Of a stretch of 59,956 bases of DNA, positions 11,390 through 22,001 are shown piece by piece. The translations under genes were made by a program, and so were the position numbers. The notes under the pieces were generated by a model. The model searched no databases and was not told the origin of the DNA. It saw only the letters and a list, made by a program, of their open reading frames with translations. This DNA is from Butyriboletus loyo (taxonomy: Eukaryota > Basidiomycota > Agaricomycetes > Boletales > Boletaceae), in NCBI GenBank assembly GCA_038093515.1, contig JBBPSI010000157.1:1-59956 (forward strand), written 5' to 3'. The stretch's first letter is position 1; each line of letters starts with the position of its first letter.

Positions 11390-13477
11390 TATTTGGTGGA
11401 TATACATGGTGACTAATAAATTCAAGGAAATGGTGATGGCGGTCATTGATGAGGTGGCTGAGGTGCCACCACTTCTGGTTGTGGTTGACATGTTCTGGAG
11501 ATGCAATCCCTCGGAGTGGCCTGATTGGCATTGGATTGTGCAGCAGGACCCTGAGGAGCTTAATGTGCACCCTTGGAGATAGGTGGAAGGCAGCAGGGGT
11601 GGCCAAGAAGTGCATATGGTTGGTCATCAGTCAGAAGGGGCCATTTGCAGGTGAAGCCAGCACCCATGGAAGAGGACAACCTGGAGGATGCGGTGGATGA
11701 GTGAAGGGGTGATAAGGATGGGAAGGAGAATGAGGAAGATGTTTGGTGCTGGAAGCAGGTTGTGAAGGGGAAGAGGAAGGTGAATCCAGTGGCGGAAGAG
11801 GAAGAACACAGGTGACCCCTTCAGTGGCAGGCAGACAGGATGGGGACTGCCAGCCCATACCCCAGGATCATCCTGATGGCAGATGCAGAGGATGAGGAAA
11901 GCAATGACGGTGCCAGTCAGGACAGGCCCACTAACACCCCATCTCCCGCCCTCACCTACACCACCAGCTCAGCGCCTCTGCCAGCACCTCACCCTCCATT
12001 GATACCATGTCGGTGTCCACCTCCCCACAACCCAAACCCACCATGCCCTGCATGCAGACAAGAAGGAGGCAATTCACTGCGAAGGCACTCAAGTTGCCCC
12101 TGCCCTCCCAGCCACTGAATGCATGCCAGGAATGCATGCGGGTTGGGGTGGAATGTGTCCCCAACACCAAGGGTGCATGTGGAACCTGCCGCAAATGCAA
12201 GAAGCAGTATAGCCACATGGGGGGCCCAATGGCAGAGGGTTCCTCCCGCCCAGCAAGATCACCCACACCACCATCAGAGGAGACCAGACATGCAGCAAGG
12301 GGGCAGTCAGAATCATCCAGGCTGATGAAGTGGATGTGCATGAGGTCCCAGTCAAGGCCAAGGATGCCTCCACCACAGGGACCGCCCCCCAGTATCCGCA
12401 TACCACTGTGCCACCCTCAAAGGCAGCAACAATCCCCACTGCCCCAAGGCCAGCAAAGCAGTGGCCTACTAATGGTGGTCATCTCAGGGCAAAAGGTGAG
12501 TATTCTATTTCATGCACCATGATCCATATGCTGATTTTTGTAGATTTCCTTGGACATCTGCAGTGGCCTCTACCTCTGCAATCCCATCCCCACCTCTACC
12601 CCAGCCCAAGCACTCTGGCAGCAAGGCTACCGCGCCCCACCCTCGCCCTTGCCTGCCCCCTTCAATTGTGGCAGAAGAAGGGCTTGCTCCCCCTCCCCTA
12701 GCCCTGCCCAGCTCAGGCGCCCCCACCATGGCTGTAGGTAGGAACTTGGGGCTTTTCCCTGGGCCCTCCTATGGCATCAATGGGACTCTGCTCATTTCAC
12801 AGGCAGAGCATGTGCAACTCCACAAGGAGTTTGCGGCCCTGCAGCTCAACTTCAATGAGCGGGTATGCATCCTGGAGCAGGGGTTCCTCTCCCTGGGGCA
12901 TGTCGTTGAACAAGCTCAATGACATGCCCTTCAAATCCCTGCCAGTGTTCCATCTGCCTCCCCAGAAGGGTCTGCCCCCACCACCCCAACAGCATCTCAA
13001 TCCCTGCCAGAAGCAACAGGTGCAGAGCCGCCAACGTCACCACCCTGTAGGATGCCCCTGCCAGGTGGCACCATATCTCATGGCTCTGCTGTGGGCTCCT
13101 CCACACCATGCCAGAGTGAGCAGAAGCCTTGCCAATGCAGCCTGCCAGCATCACCGCCCCCTTCATCAGAAGCACCCCAAGTACTGCAGGCTCCATTATA
13201 TCCACCAATTGAGTTGCTCAATGTGACAACAGAGGATGAGGGGGAGTCATCGGCAGGAAAGGAGGGAGAGGAGGTGCAGGGAGATGATGCGATCCCAGGG
13301 GATGGGGAAGGTAAGTCTCCTGCTGATGTGGCTGTGGAGATGGAAGAGCAGGAGGAGCAGATGGACATCACAGATGACAATGCTGCAGGATGTCAGGAGA
13401 AGGAAGGAATTGTGGTTCTGCCTGAGGAAAGGATGGAGGTGGTAGATAGTAATGTATACCTAGGCAGGAACCTGTAG
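11390..13477 (+). pseudogene. Cysteine-cluster (Zn2Cys6-like) protein, decayed
   Basis: The reading begins near 11420 (MVMAVIDEVAEVPPLLVVV, then FWRCNPSEWPDWHWIVQQD). An acidic segment follows (about 11650-11820). Next comes a cysteine cluster at about 12115-12215 of the form CxxCx6Cx7CxxCxxCKK, reminiscent of fungal Zn2Cys6 DNA-binding domains; the last expected Cys is Tyr (KKQYS). After it are proline-rich sequence, two GT-AG introns (about 12495-12541 and 12737-12803), a predicted coiled coil (AEHVQLHKEFAALQLNF) and an acidic tail ending at 13477. A TGA at about 12920 sits where the frame otherwise continues for 185 codons, and another near 11700 is of the same kind. Proteins of this style are common near transposons in Agaricomycetes; the role is unknown. 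Confidence 0.5.
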
Positions 13478-13635
13478 AAGTAGCTTTTTACCTTGCAAAT
13501 ATTCAATTTCTAAATCAATTTGCTGTTGGAATATTTATAAAAGAAATCTAATTATGAGGATGATGGTGACAGGCCCATATGCTACAAGAATTCTAACCAA
13601 GCCTATGTATGTATGTACTAGGGGATGGTTAGTTT

Positions 13636-14757
13636 AGTGGATGTTCCACCTTTTTGAACCCCTTTTGACTGGCATTTCAACCTCTGCATCAACAGGCATC
13701 GGCACCTTGCAGGCATGCAATGACTTATGCACCACTGTATCCTCTGCAGATATCCTCTGCCATTTGGCAATTGGCGGGGTTGTGGGCCTGGGTGGGGAGG
13801 CATATCATTCCATCACATCTCCAACTGAGTCTTCCAATTGCAGCTGATGTGCAGTTTTCCTCTTGCAGAAAGGCCTTGCAGCTGGTTCTGGGGCAGAACT
13901 GCCCCCTTGGGTGATTGGTGGTACTTGCGCTGCTTGTTGCTGCTTAGGGGCTGATGTCAATGCCCCTAGATGTTTACCATTGGCCCCCTTATGCTTGGTG
14001 GATGCAGCAACATTTTTCCTGCTCCTTCCAATGTTGGCCTCAGGATATGCAGCTGCAGGCTTCAGTGGAGGGTCTGCTGCCCCCACTGATGGCTTTGATG
14101 CCATTGACTGCTGACCCCGGAGAATACCCCTGCCTGCTGTGGCAGGTGGAGGGGAATTATCCACCATGGCTGCAATTTGCAGGTGGGAATTGCAGGGGCG
14201 CTTCACCCCTCTAGGAGCCATCCTAGACATCCCTGCTTGGGGGCCCACCCCACTCCCTACCTCCTTCCCTGTGTCATCCCCATCATTCACCACCACCTCC
14301 TCACTGCCTTGCCCCATGCCCTCCTGCAGCTCTCCTGACTCATCCAGCTAATGGTGAAATTCAAATACATCCTGGGGGTGGCTTGTCTGATGTTCTTGAA
14401 TCAGGCGGAGGAAGTACAATGCCTCCGCAGTTCTCATATGGCTGGGGTCGTCGGGGAATTTGAAGTCTGGGGGGAGATGCACCTCCATGATGAGATTGTG
14501 TGTGCAGGTGGGGAGCCTCTTGAATGGAGCATTAGCAGAGGGCCAACTGCAGGCTTTTCCTTTCATAGTCATCAATGAACCTTTCCTAAAATCATGGCAA
14601 GCAGGCTTACGGTAATGAGCGGTCAGAAATCCACAAACCATAGATTGAAGGCCATCCCTTGAGCCATTGTCCAAGGCTCCAATCCAGATCGACCCATCTC
14701 CATGGGTTATAGTGGAGACATGGTCCACCTTAGCTGCCCACCAGTGTTTTGTTTTCC
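13636..14757 (-). pseudogene. Hypothetical protein, decayed
   Basis: A minus-strand frame runs from the junction at about 14757 to about 13640, interrupted only by TAG at about 14348 and TGA at about 13803 with coding on both sides. The N-terminal half (14750-14350) looks globular (GSRDGLQSMVCGFLTAHYRK, then HNLIMEVHLPPDFKFPDD). The C-terminal half is basic, Ala/Pro-rich and low complexity. I recognise no family. It is convergent with the cysteine-cluster gene and abuts a retroelement fragment at 14758, so its 5' end is missing. Confidence 0.45.
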
Positions 14758-14943
14758 CTAGGAGAGAGAGTGACCAGGATAGGGCAGAGGACAGGGGCCA
14801 AGATGCCCAGAAGAAGCTGATCCACGACGTACCCGAAGCCTTCAGCATGAAGAATGTCAAGGGTGTATCCTCTAACCTCTATCAGGGAGGTTTCCAGGGT
14901 GGTGGCATATACGGGGGTTGGTTGTCTGGGCAGAGGCAGGTGT
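14758..14943 (-). pseudogene. ORF3 fragment of a B-type gypsy element
   Basis: The minus-strand translation (VYATTLETSLIEVRGYTL, then DILHAEGFGYVVDQLL) matches the middle of ORF3 of the complete element (codons from about 22260 on). It is cut on the right by LTR-C at 14944 and on the left by the hypothetical gene. It is a third independent copy showing that this post-pol protein was once widespread. Confidence 0.75.
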
Positions 14944-15767
14944 TGTTACAGTTTTACCCCTAAGCATACCCCGCCACTTGTTTTCCCATGCTCACATGTC
15001 CCTGCCGCCCTGCTGTCTCGCGATGCCGCCCATTGCCTGCTCCCTAGTCACCAAGTGGACGTCATCCACTTCCCCAGTTGTTTCATGAGTCTCAGTGCCA
15101 CTGCACTAAGATAGCCCCTATACCATCGCCCCATTGGGCCAGATCCACAGCTGAGCTGTCGTGTCCTCTTATTTCTTATCCAATGACATTTGTTACATCA
15201 CGTGACTAGCACATGATTAGATTACAATGTGTCCCTACCTTCGCATTGAGACCTGTATCCAAGGGCTCTGCCGTCCGTGTCCCCTTTGCCCTGTGGGCCC
15301 TGCCTCATGGACATCATCACTTCGCATTCTGCTCTTCTCATTCGCTGACGATGTCGCTACCTTACTCAGAGCTTTGCTCCCTCGTTACCAGCACTTTGCC
15401 GCTCCATCATTTGCCGTTATGACTCAATGCAACTCATAACCTCTTACCCTCGCTGCCACGCACAGCTCAGTCTGTGCACAAGTATCTATTCATATATATA
15501 CCAGCGGACTTAGCATAGTACGGCTTCCCTAGCTAATTCTATGCATCTACCAAGTGCATAGTAATCTAGCAATATACCCACTTCTCTTGCCAATAAAGCC
15601 GATAAGAGTCTGGTCAATCTCGACAGGCATCCACCTTTTGATATCTCCTGACACTTGCTTTGCAAGACACCCAATAGTGTCATTACACGAGTCGGTCTCC
15701 TACCTCATTAGGCTCGAGCCCCTATAAGTGCTCACTTGCTAGCTTGTTGTGCGCTTACAGCATAACA
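14944..15767 (+). repeat. 5' LTR of element C (family C)
   Basis: Starts TGTTACAGTTTTACCCC and ends with an ATAACA terminus. It contains paired E-boxes (CACGTGACTAGCACATG) near 15200, a GCACAGCTCAGTCTGTGC hairpin near 15461 and a TATA-like ATATATA near 15495. It matches the six other C LTRs in the window. Confidence 0.85.
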
Positions 15768-15831
15768 AAAGAATTAGCTCTCTTCCAGCTTCTGTTCTCC
15801 AACTGTAAAGCCATCCCCAGCCACCGCCATC

Positions 15832-16259
15832 TGTTACAGTAGTGGTATACTTTTTCTCTCTGCTACCATTCGGACTACTATCTTCTCCTAGCTTGCTGCT
15901 AGTTCCCTTTGAACGGTACGAACTGTTCTAGCTTAGTCATCATTTCCCGCGCACGGACACCATTTCTCTCTTACTCCAGAAGCTTCTAGAGTACTCCTTC
16001 CTCATTTGTCTTTTGGCTCTCGCGACCCAATTGGGGGCATGGTCTGTGTGCAGACCTCTGTAGTATAAAAGCCCAGTCTTTACTCTGGTGTACTTTATCT
16101 AGTTCTACGCAGTTCACTGCTAGCAATTAGTTTCCACTCCAGACTCTTAGTGTGCACACTAAGACATAGTCTGAGACCCAGCTCAGAAACACTTCACAAG
16201 TCCTGCGGCTACTCCAGAGTGCCGCCTCAGAGTTCTAGTTGTTAGTGCCCAGCATAACA
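15832..16259 (+). repeat. 5' LTR of element B
   Basis: 428 bp, TGTTACAG to CATAACA. It contains a GGTCTGTGTGCAGACC hairpin near 16040, a TATA box (TAGTATAAAAGCCC) near 16060 and a nested hairpin (CAGACT, CTTAGTG, then CACTAAG, AGTCTG) near 16141-16171 in the likely transcribed R/U5 part. It differs from the 3' LTR at about 18 sites, all of them transitions by my visual alignment. Confidence 0.95.
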
Positions 16260-16325
16260 AAAGAACTAGATCTTCACCTCGCTTCTGCTTCTCAGCAGTA
16301 AAGCCGCCCTCCCCTCTCGCCCACC

Positions 16326-17627
16326 ATTTCCATCCCACACTCAAGACGCGTTGGTCGCTCTTTCCATGTTCCTTCCCCTGAACCGGAACCCATTGTTGTT
16401 GACAACCCATTACTGCCACACTCTCCCGCCCAGCCAGACCCTCAGCCCCAGCCTGACCCTGAACCCTCTTACCAACCCGAGGACCAGGGTCTAGGGCAAG
16501 GATCTGAACAAGCACCTAATGACGACGACTACAATAGCAACTATCTTGACAGAACCCCCCACGTCTCCCACTCCCCATCCCCACCGTACTACCCTCCTTC
16601 GTACTTCCCAGACGACAACGACAATGACGATATGTCAGAAAAGAAAAACATCGTTCCCAAGGACTTCTCCAGCTTGAACGAGGATGCCTCCCGATGGCTC
16701 CTCACCATGCGCACTTACTTCAACACAAACCAGGCCGCATTTCCCGACGACAAATCAAAAATCAGCACCCTTCTCATGAAAATGAGCAAAGGAAAAGGAA
16801 AGACCTTCTCTGAAGGCTGGATGGCTCTTGCCCTGGACAGGCACCCCACCAAAGCACAAAAAGAGTTCAAGACTGTCTGCGAGGACTTCCAAAGAGTCTT
16901 CCACCCCTTCGACATAGGAGAAAGTGCCCGCATAGATCTGGGGAACCTCACCCAGAACAAAGCCAACCGCAAGGATGGCTATGACACCTACGTTATGGAG
17001 TTCCAGCTCCTTGCAGCCAAGTCTGGAATCATTGACGAAAAAGCCCTCATCAAGTGGTTCATCCATGGTCTTGACCCCTGCCTTGCCAAGTCCGTTCTCT
17101 TGTGCGAAAAGGTCCCCACCACTCTCGCTGGTTGGGAAGACAAAACCTCCACCTTCCACGCTCAGCACAAACGTATTGATGACCTCCACGTAGGGAAGTG
17201 CTACATTCCCACCTTCTCTTCCTCGTCCAAGCCTTCGACCAGCCGAAGGGACCCTAACGCCATGGATGTTGATGCAGTCCGACTTACTCCCATACAACGC
17301 GCAGAGTACATGAAGCAGAACAAATGCTTCATATGCCACCAAGTCGGCTGTCACTCGACCAACCACCCTCGTCCCCCACGTAATGGACAGAACTCCCGAG
17401 GACCGCCTCCTCATCCCCCTCGCAATCCTCAGCGTGCACGTGCCACCGTCGTCACACCCCCCGAACCGAAGCCCTCCCCACTTGTCAACTATTTGTCCAA
17501 GTTAAAGAGTCGAGGCACCCAACAAGAAGATGTCTTGAATGTCCTCAAGGCATGCTTCAATGAAGAAGAAGAGAAGCTGCCCATTATAGCAACCAAGGTG
17601 GCTGAAGAATGGCCGAAGGATTTTTAG
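16326..17627 (+). CDS. gag: Gag protein of element B
   Basis: Structural protein that packages element RNA in cytoplasmic particles. The frame is open from just after a TAA near 16300. The first in-frame ATG is at 16632, giving 331 residues, but the frame upstream is coding-like (acidic, Pro-rich) and the codon at 16326 is ATT in a CCACC-ATT-T context. That looks like a lost ATG of a longer gag. Core: EDASRWLLTMRTYF, then EFKTVCEDFQRVFHPFD (retrotransposon gag fold). The C-terminal zinc finger is atypical (CFICHQVGCHSTNH rather than CCHC). The stop at 17627 overlaps the pol frame, which is in -1. Sister gag fragments lie in F (33540-34011) and at 32630-32723. Confidence 0.85.
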   Translation: MSIPHSRRVGRSFHVPSPEPEPIVVDNPLLPHSPAQPDPQPQPDPEPSYQPEDQGLGQGSEQAPNDDDYNSNYLDRTPHVSHSPSPPYYPPSYFPDDNDNDDMSEKKNIVPKDFSSLNEDASRWLLTMRTYFNTNQAAFPDDKSKISTLLMKMSKGKGKTFSEGWMALALDRHPTKAQKEFKTVCEDFQRVFHPFDIGESARIDLGNLTQNKANRKDGYDTYVMEFQLLAAKSGIIDEKALIKWFIHGLDPCLAKSVLLCEKVPTTLAGWEDKTSTFHAQHKRIDDLHVGKCYIPTFSSSSKPSTSRRDPNAMDVDAVRLTPIQRAEYMKQNKCFICHQVGCHSTNHPRPPRNGQNSRGPPPHPPRNPQRARATVVTPPEPKPSPLVNYLSKLKSRGTQQEDVLNVLKACFNEEEEKLPIIATKVAEEWPKDF

Positions 17628-20600
17628 AAGAGAGGGAAGTCTTGATGTCTTCACCTCTCCATACTCTCGCCCCTGTAGTATTATCCAATCCCAATGCACA
17701 ATCAATTTGAGTTCCTGTATCAATATTCGCACATGAAGGGGGACAAATTGTCGACACATTCGCCCTGGTGGACAGCGGCGCAAGCAGATGCTTCATAGAT
17801 CGAGATCTAGTAAAGCGAAAGAAACTGCCAATGGAACGCCTCCCCAAGCCACTCTGTGTGCAGAATGTGGACAGGTCAAATAATCAAGGAGGAGTAATCT
17901 GACACAAGGTCACCGTCTCCATCAGGATTGGAGAAACCGAGGAGGAACAGAGTTTCCTAGTCCTCAACATAGGCAAAGAAAACATGATCCTGGGCTTACC
18001 ATGGTTATGAGAAGCAAACCCGGTAATAGATTGGGCCACTGGCCACATTGATCTTCCGGATCAAGTCAAGAAGCCCCGACACGACTCCCCTTGGGCAATC
18101 GCCCAACGGTACCTAGTATGGTACCTCAACTTGGACCCAGACTCCAAGATCACAAAGCTCTGGAAGAAGTGAGTAGACGCTTCAGCAAGGGAAGCTTACC
18201 CTATTTGAAAAGCAACCATCACCACAGAAATCGCCGCCCAGGCCATCAAGAAGAAAGCAGTTCTCCCAACCCTGTTCAAGTCCTTTGTGGACGTTTTTGA
18301 CAAGAAGAACACCGAGGAATTACCCCCATCAAGGTCTTTCGACCATGCCATTGACTTAGACAAGGACTTCGTACCAAAAGTCACTAAGGTCTATCCCTTG
18401 AACCCGAAAGAGTCTGAGGCCTGCAAAGCCTTTGTCGAGGAACACCTCAAATCAGGGAAGATCACCCCTTCCAAGTCCCCCCAGGCAGCCCCCTTCTTCT
18501 TTGTTTCCAAGAAGGATGGCTCACTATGCCCCTGCCAGGACTATCGGTATTTAAACTCGCATACCATCAAAAACCCCTATCCTCTCCCTCTCATCTCTGA
18601 CCTCGTTGATCGTCTCAAGGGATCGAAAATCTTCACCAAAATGGATATCCGCTGGGGATATAACAATGTCCTCATCAAACTGAACGATCGCTGGAAGGCA
18701 GCCTTCATCACTCCCCAGGGATTATTTGAACCAACAGTGATGTTCTTCAGACTGTGCAATTCCTGTTACAGTTTTACCCCTAAGCGTACCCCGCCACTCG
18801 TTTTCCCACGCTCACACGTCCCCGCCGCCCCCGCTGTCTTGCGATGCCGCCCATCGCCCGCTCCCCAGTCGCCTAGTGGATGTTATCCACTTCCCCGGTC
18901 GTTCCTGCAAGTCTCAGTGACGCTACACTGAGATAGCCCCTGTCTCTTGCCCCGTCGGGCCGGACCCACAGCTGAGCTGTCGCGTCCCTCTTTTCTTTAT
19001 CCAATGACATTTGGCTCATCACGTGACTAGCATGTGACTAGATTACGACACGTCAGTACCTTCGTGTCGAGACCTGTATCCAAGGGCTCCGCTGTTCGCG
19101 TCCCCTTTGCCCTGTGGGCCACACCTCGTGGACATCGTCACTTCACCTTCAGCTCTTCTCATTCGCTGACGATGTTGCCACCTTCCTCGGAGCTTTGCTC
19201 CCTCATTACCGGCACTTTGCCGCTTCTCCATTTGCCGCTATGACTCGGACAGACTCATAGCCCTTTACCCTTCGCTGCCATGCACAGCTCGGTCTGTGCA
19301 CGATACCCAGTAGTATATATACGAGTACTTAGAGAAGTACAGACTCTTTAGCTAATTCTACGCATCTACCAAGTGCATAGTAATCTAGCAGTATACCCCA
19401 TCTGCCGAATTGAGCCGATAAGTCTCTATTCGATCTCGACTGGTCGCCACCACTCGACATCTCAAGACACTTGCTCAGCAGAAGCCCGATAGTGTCGTCT
19501 ACGCGAGTCGGCCATTTCCTAAATAGGCTCGAGCCCCTAGTCAAGTGCTCGCTGCTAGTTATTGTGCACTATCAGCGTAACAACTCCCCTGCTACGTTTC
19601 AGGCACTGATGGACCACATCTTCAGCGACCTCATGGCCAAGGGGTGGCTGATCATTTACATGGACGACCTCTTAATCCATTCCGCCACCACTGCCAAACA
19701 CGAAGCACAAACGATCCATGTTCTAGAACGTCTCCACAAACATAAGTTGTTCCTCAAACTGAAAAATGTTCGTTTGATGCCGAAGAAGTGGAGTACCTCG
19801 GAATGATGGTCCAAGAAGGTCAGGTCAAAATGGACCCCACCAAGCTGAAAGCCATTCGCGAATGGAACCCCCCAACCTCAGTGAAGGCAGTCAGGTCCTT
19901 CATCAGGTTTTGCAATTTTTACTGCAGGTTCATCCAGGACTTCTCCCACATCGCGAAGCTGCTTCATGACCTCACAAAGAAAAACTCCCCATGGACATGG
20001 ACTCCAGCTTGCGAACAGGTGTTCCAAGCCATCAAGCAATCCTTCCTCCGCCAACCCGTCCTCTCCATGCCCAACATCACGAAGCTGTTTGCTGTCATGA
20101 CAGATGCTTCTCTCACAGCCACTGAAACAGTGCTCATGCAAAAGGATGTCAACGGCGACCTACATCCTTGCACATACCTCTCAAAGATGCTCTCACCAGC
20201 AGAGCACAACTATGATATCTACGATCGCGAGTTGCTCGCAGTCATTCATGCATTGGAAGAATGGCGACATTACCTGCGTGGTACCGGCCACCAGGTGGAG
20301 ATTCTCACCGACCACAAGAACCTCACCTACTTCCGCCAGCCTAACAAGTTGTCCCGCTGGCAAGCCCGTTGGCTAATGTTCCTGCAAGATTTCAACCTGC
20401 ATTTCCATCACATCCCTGGCACGCAGATGGGCCCCGCAGATGCCCTGTCTCGACGAGACAACATTGACACCTCCACTGACAACCAGGAAGTCACCCTTCT
20501 TCCTGATAACCTGTTTGCCAGGAAGATTGACACAGCTCTTGAGGAAAAGCTTGCCGCCTCCTCCCCTGGCAATCTCATGATTAAACGCTGCATGCAGGCA

Positions 20601-21992
20601 TTGTACAAGGATTCTCCTCTCTTCCCAAAGATGAGCGCTGGCGACTGGGATTTTGACAGGAAGGAGTTGTACTTCCGGAAGAAATGGTACATCCTGGAAG
20701 CAGCTCACGTTGACCTCATCCGCTCTCTCCACGAAAGCCCTGCAGGCGGTCATGGTGGAATCTTCTGCACCCAGAATTTGGTGCAAAGGGATTATTGGTG
20801 GCCAGGTATGGCTAATCTTGTTCGTTGCTTCATCTCTGACTGTGCTGTTTGCCAAGCGCATAAGGTTAACACTCACCCCACCGTCCCCCCTCTCACTCCT
20901 CTGGCCTGTGTGGCCTCTCGCCCCTTTGAGCAAGTCTCGGTTGATCTCATCACCGGCCTTCCTCCCTCTTTGGGTTATGATTCTGTCATGGTCGTGGTAG
21001 ACCATGGGCTTACAAAGGGGGTAATTTATTCCCCTTGCAACAAAGACATCGATGTGGCAGGAGTTGCCAAGTTATTTTTCAAAACTGTCTTCCTTCAATT
21101 CAGTCTCCACTCCCGCTGCATCTCTGATCGAGGCCCTCAATTCGCCTCTGCCTTCGCTAGGGAACTTGCAAGGCTCCTTGATTATGATCTCGCCCTCTCC
21201 TCTGTGTACCACCCCCAGACTGATGGCGAAACCGAATGGGTCAACCAAGAGTTGGAAACATATCTAAGGATCTTCTGCGATGGTCATCCAGAACGATGGG
21301 CCAAACTCCTTCCCATGGCTGAATTCTCTCATAATTCAATGACCCATTCCTCGACAAACGTAACCCCGTTCTCTCTTATGGTCGGCTATGAGCCGAGGTC
21401 CTATCCTCCAATCAGCAAGACCTTCCTCCCTGCCCTTGAGACTAGACTCTCGGAACTCATGGGAGCCCAAACGGAAGCCCTGGAAGCCCATGAGAAGGCA
21501 CGTCAATTGATGAAGGAGCAGATCTCTTCCAAGTTCCGCCCATGGAGGACTGGGGATAAGGTTTGGATAGAAGGACGCAACCTGAGACTCAGGTACCCGT
21601 CAAAGAAGCTTGCCCCTAGATGGGAAGGTCCGTTTGAAATCGCACAGGTTGTCTCCCCTGTGGTGTATAGGCTCCGACTGCCACTGACCTGGAAGATCCA
21701 TGACGTCTTCCATGCGTCACTGCTGACTCCTTATCGTGAAACTGCAGAGCATGGTCTGAATTTCACAAACCCTCCTCCAGAAGAAATAGACGGAGATGAA
21801 GAATACAAAATTGACCAGATCTTATCACATCGCGGATCCAAGGGACGCCGCCAATTCCTTGTGTCCTGGAAAGGATACTCTGCAGCAGAAAACACCTGGG
21901 AGCCAAACGGGAATCTGGTCCATGCACAGGCCTTGCTTAAGGCTTATAAGCTGCGCCACCCCAAAGATTTCCCCTCCCCATCTTCACAGTAA
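17609..21992 (+). pseudogene. pol: Pol of element B (protease-RT-RNase H-integrase-chromodomain)
   Basis: Polyprotein, probably reached by -1 frameshift or from the ATG at 17609 that overlaps the gag end. The protease has ALVDSGAS near 17765. RT contains APFFFVSKKDGS, FTKMDIRWGYNN and, past the LTR insertion at 18764-19582, YMDDLLIHS near 19660. RNase H is around TDASLTAT and [14 protein letters not shown] (20100-20270). Integrase has an HHCC-like zinc region ending CAVCQAHK, then a DDE core (VDLITGL, SDRGPQFASAFAR, ETEWVNQELETYL). The chromodomain is IDQILSHRGSKG and WKGYSAAENTWEP (21810-21910). Premature TGA stops occur at 17708, 17900, 18008, 18170 and 18206, and one base is missing near 19764 relative to F. 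The 734-residue frame at 19788-21992 is otherwise intact. Confidence 0.92.
18764..19582 (+). repeat. Solo LTR, family C
   Basis: TGTTACAGTTTTACCCC to TCAGCGTAACA. The flanks ATTCC (18759-18763) and ACTCC (19583-19587) form a target duplication with one C-to-T difference. Removing it restores the RT reading around TFQALMDHIF. A family C LTR inside a B element that is itself inside a C element orders the events. Confidence 0.9.
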
Positions 21993-22001
21993 AACTCGAA
22001 A

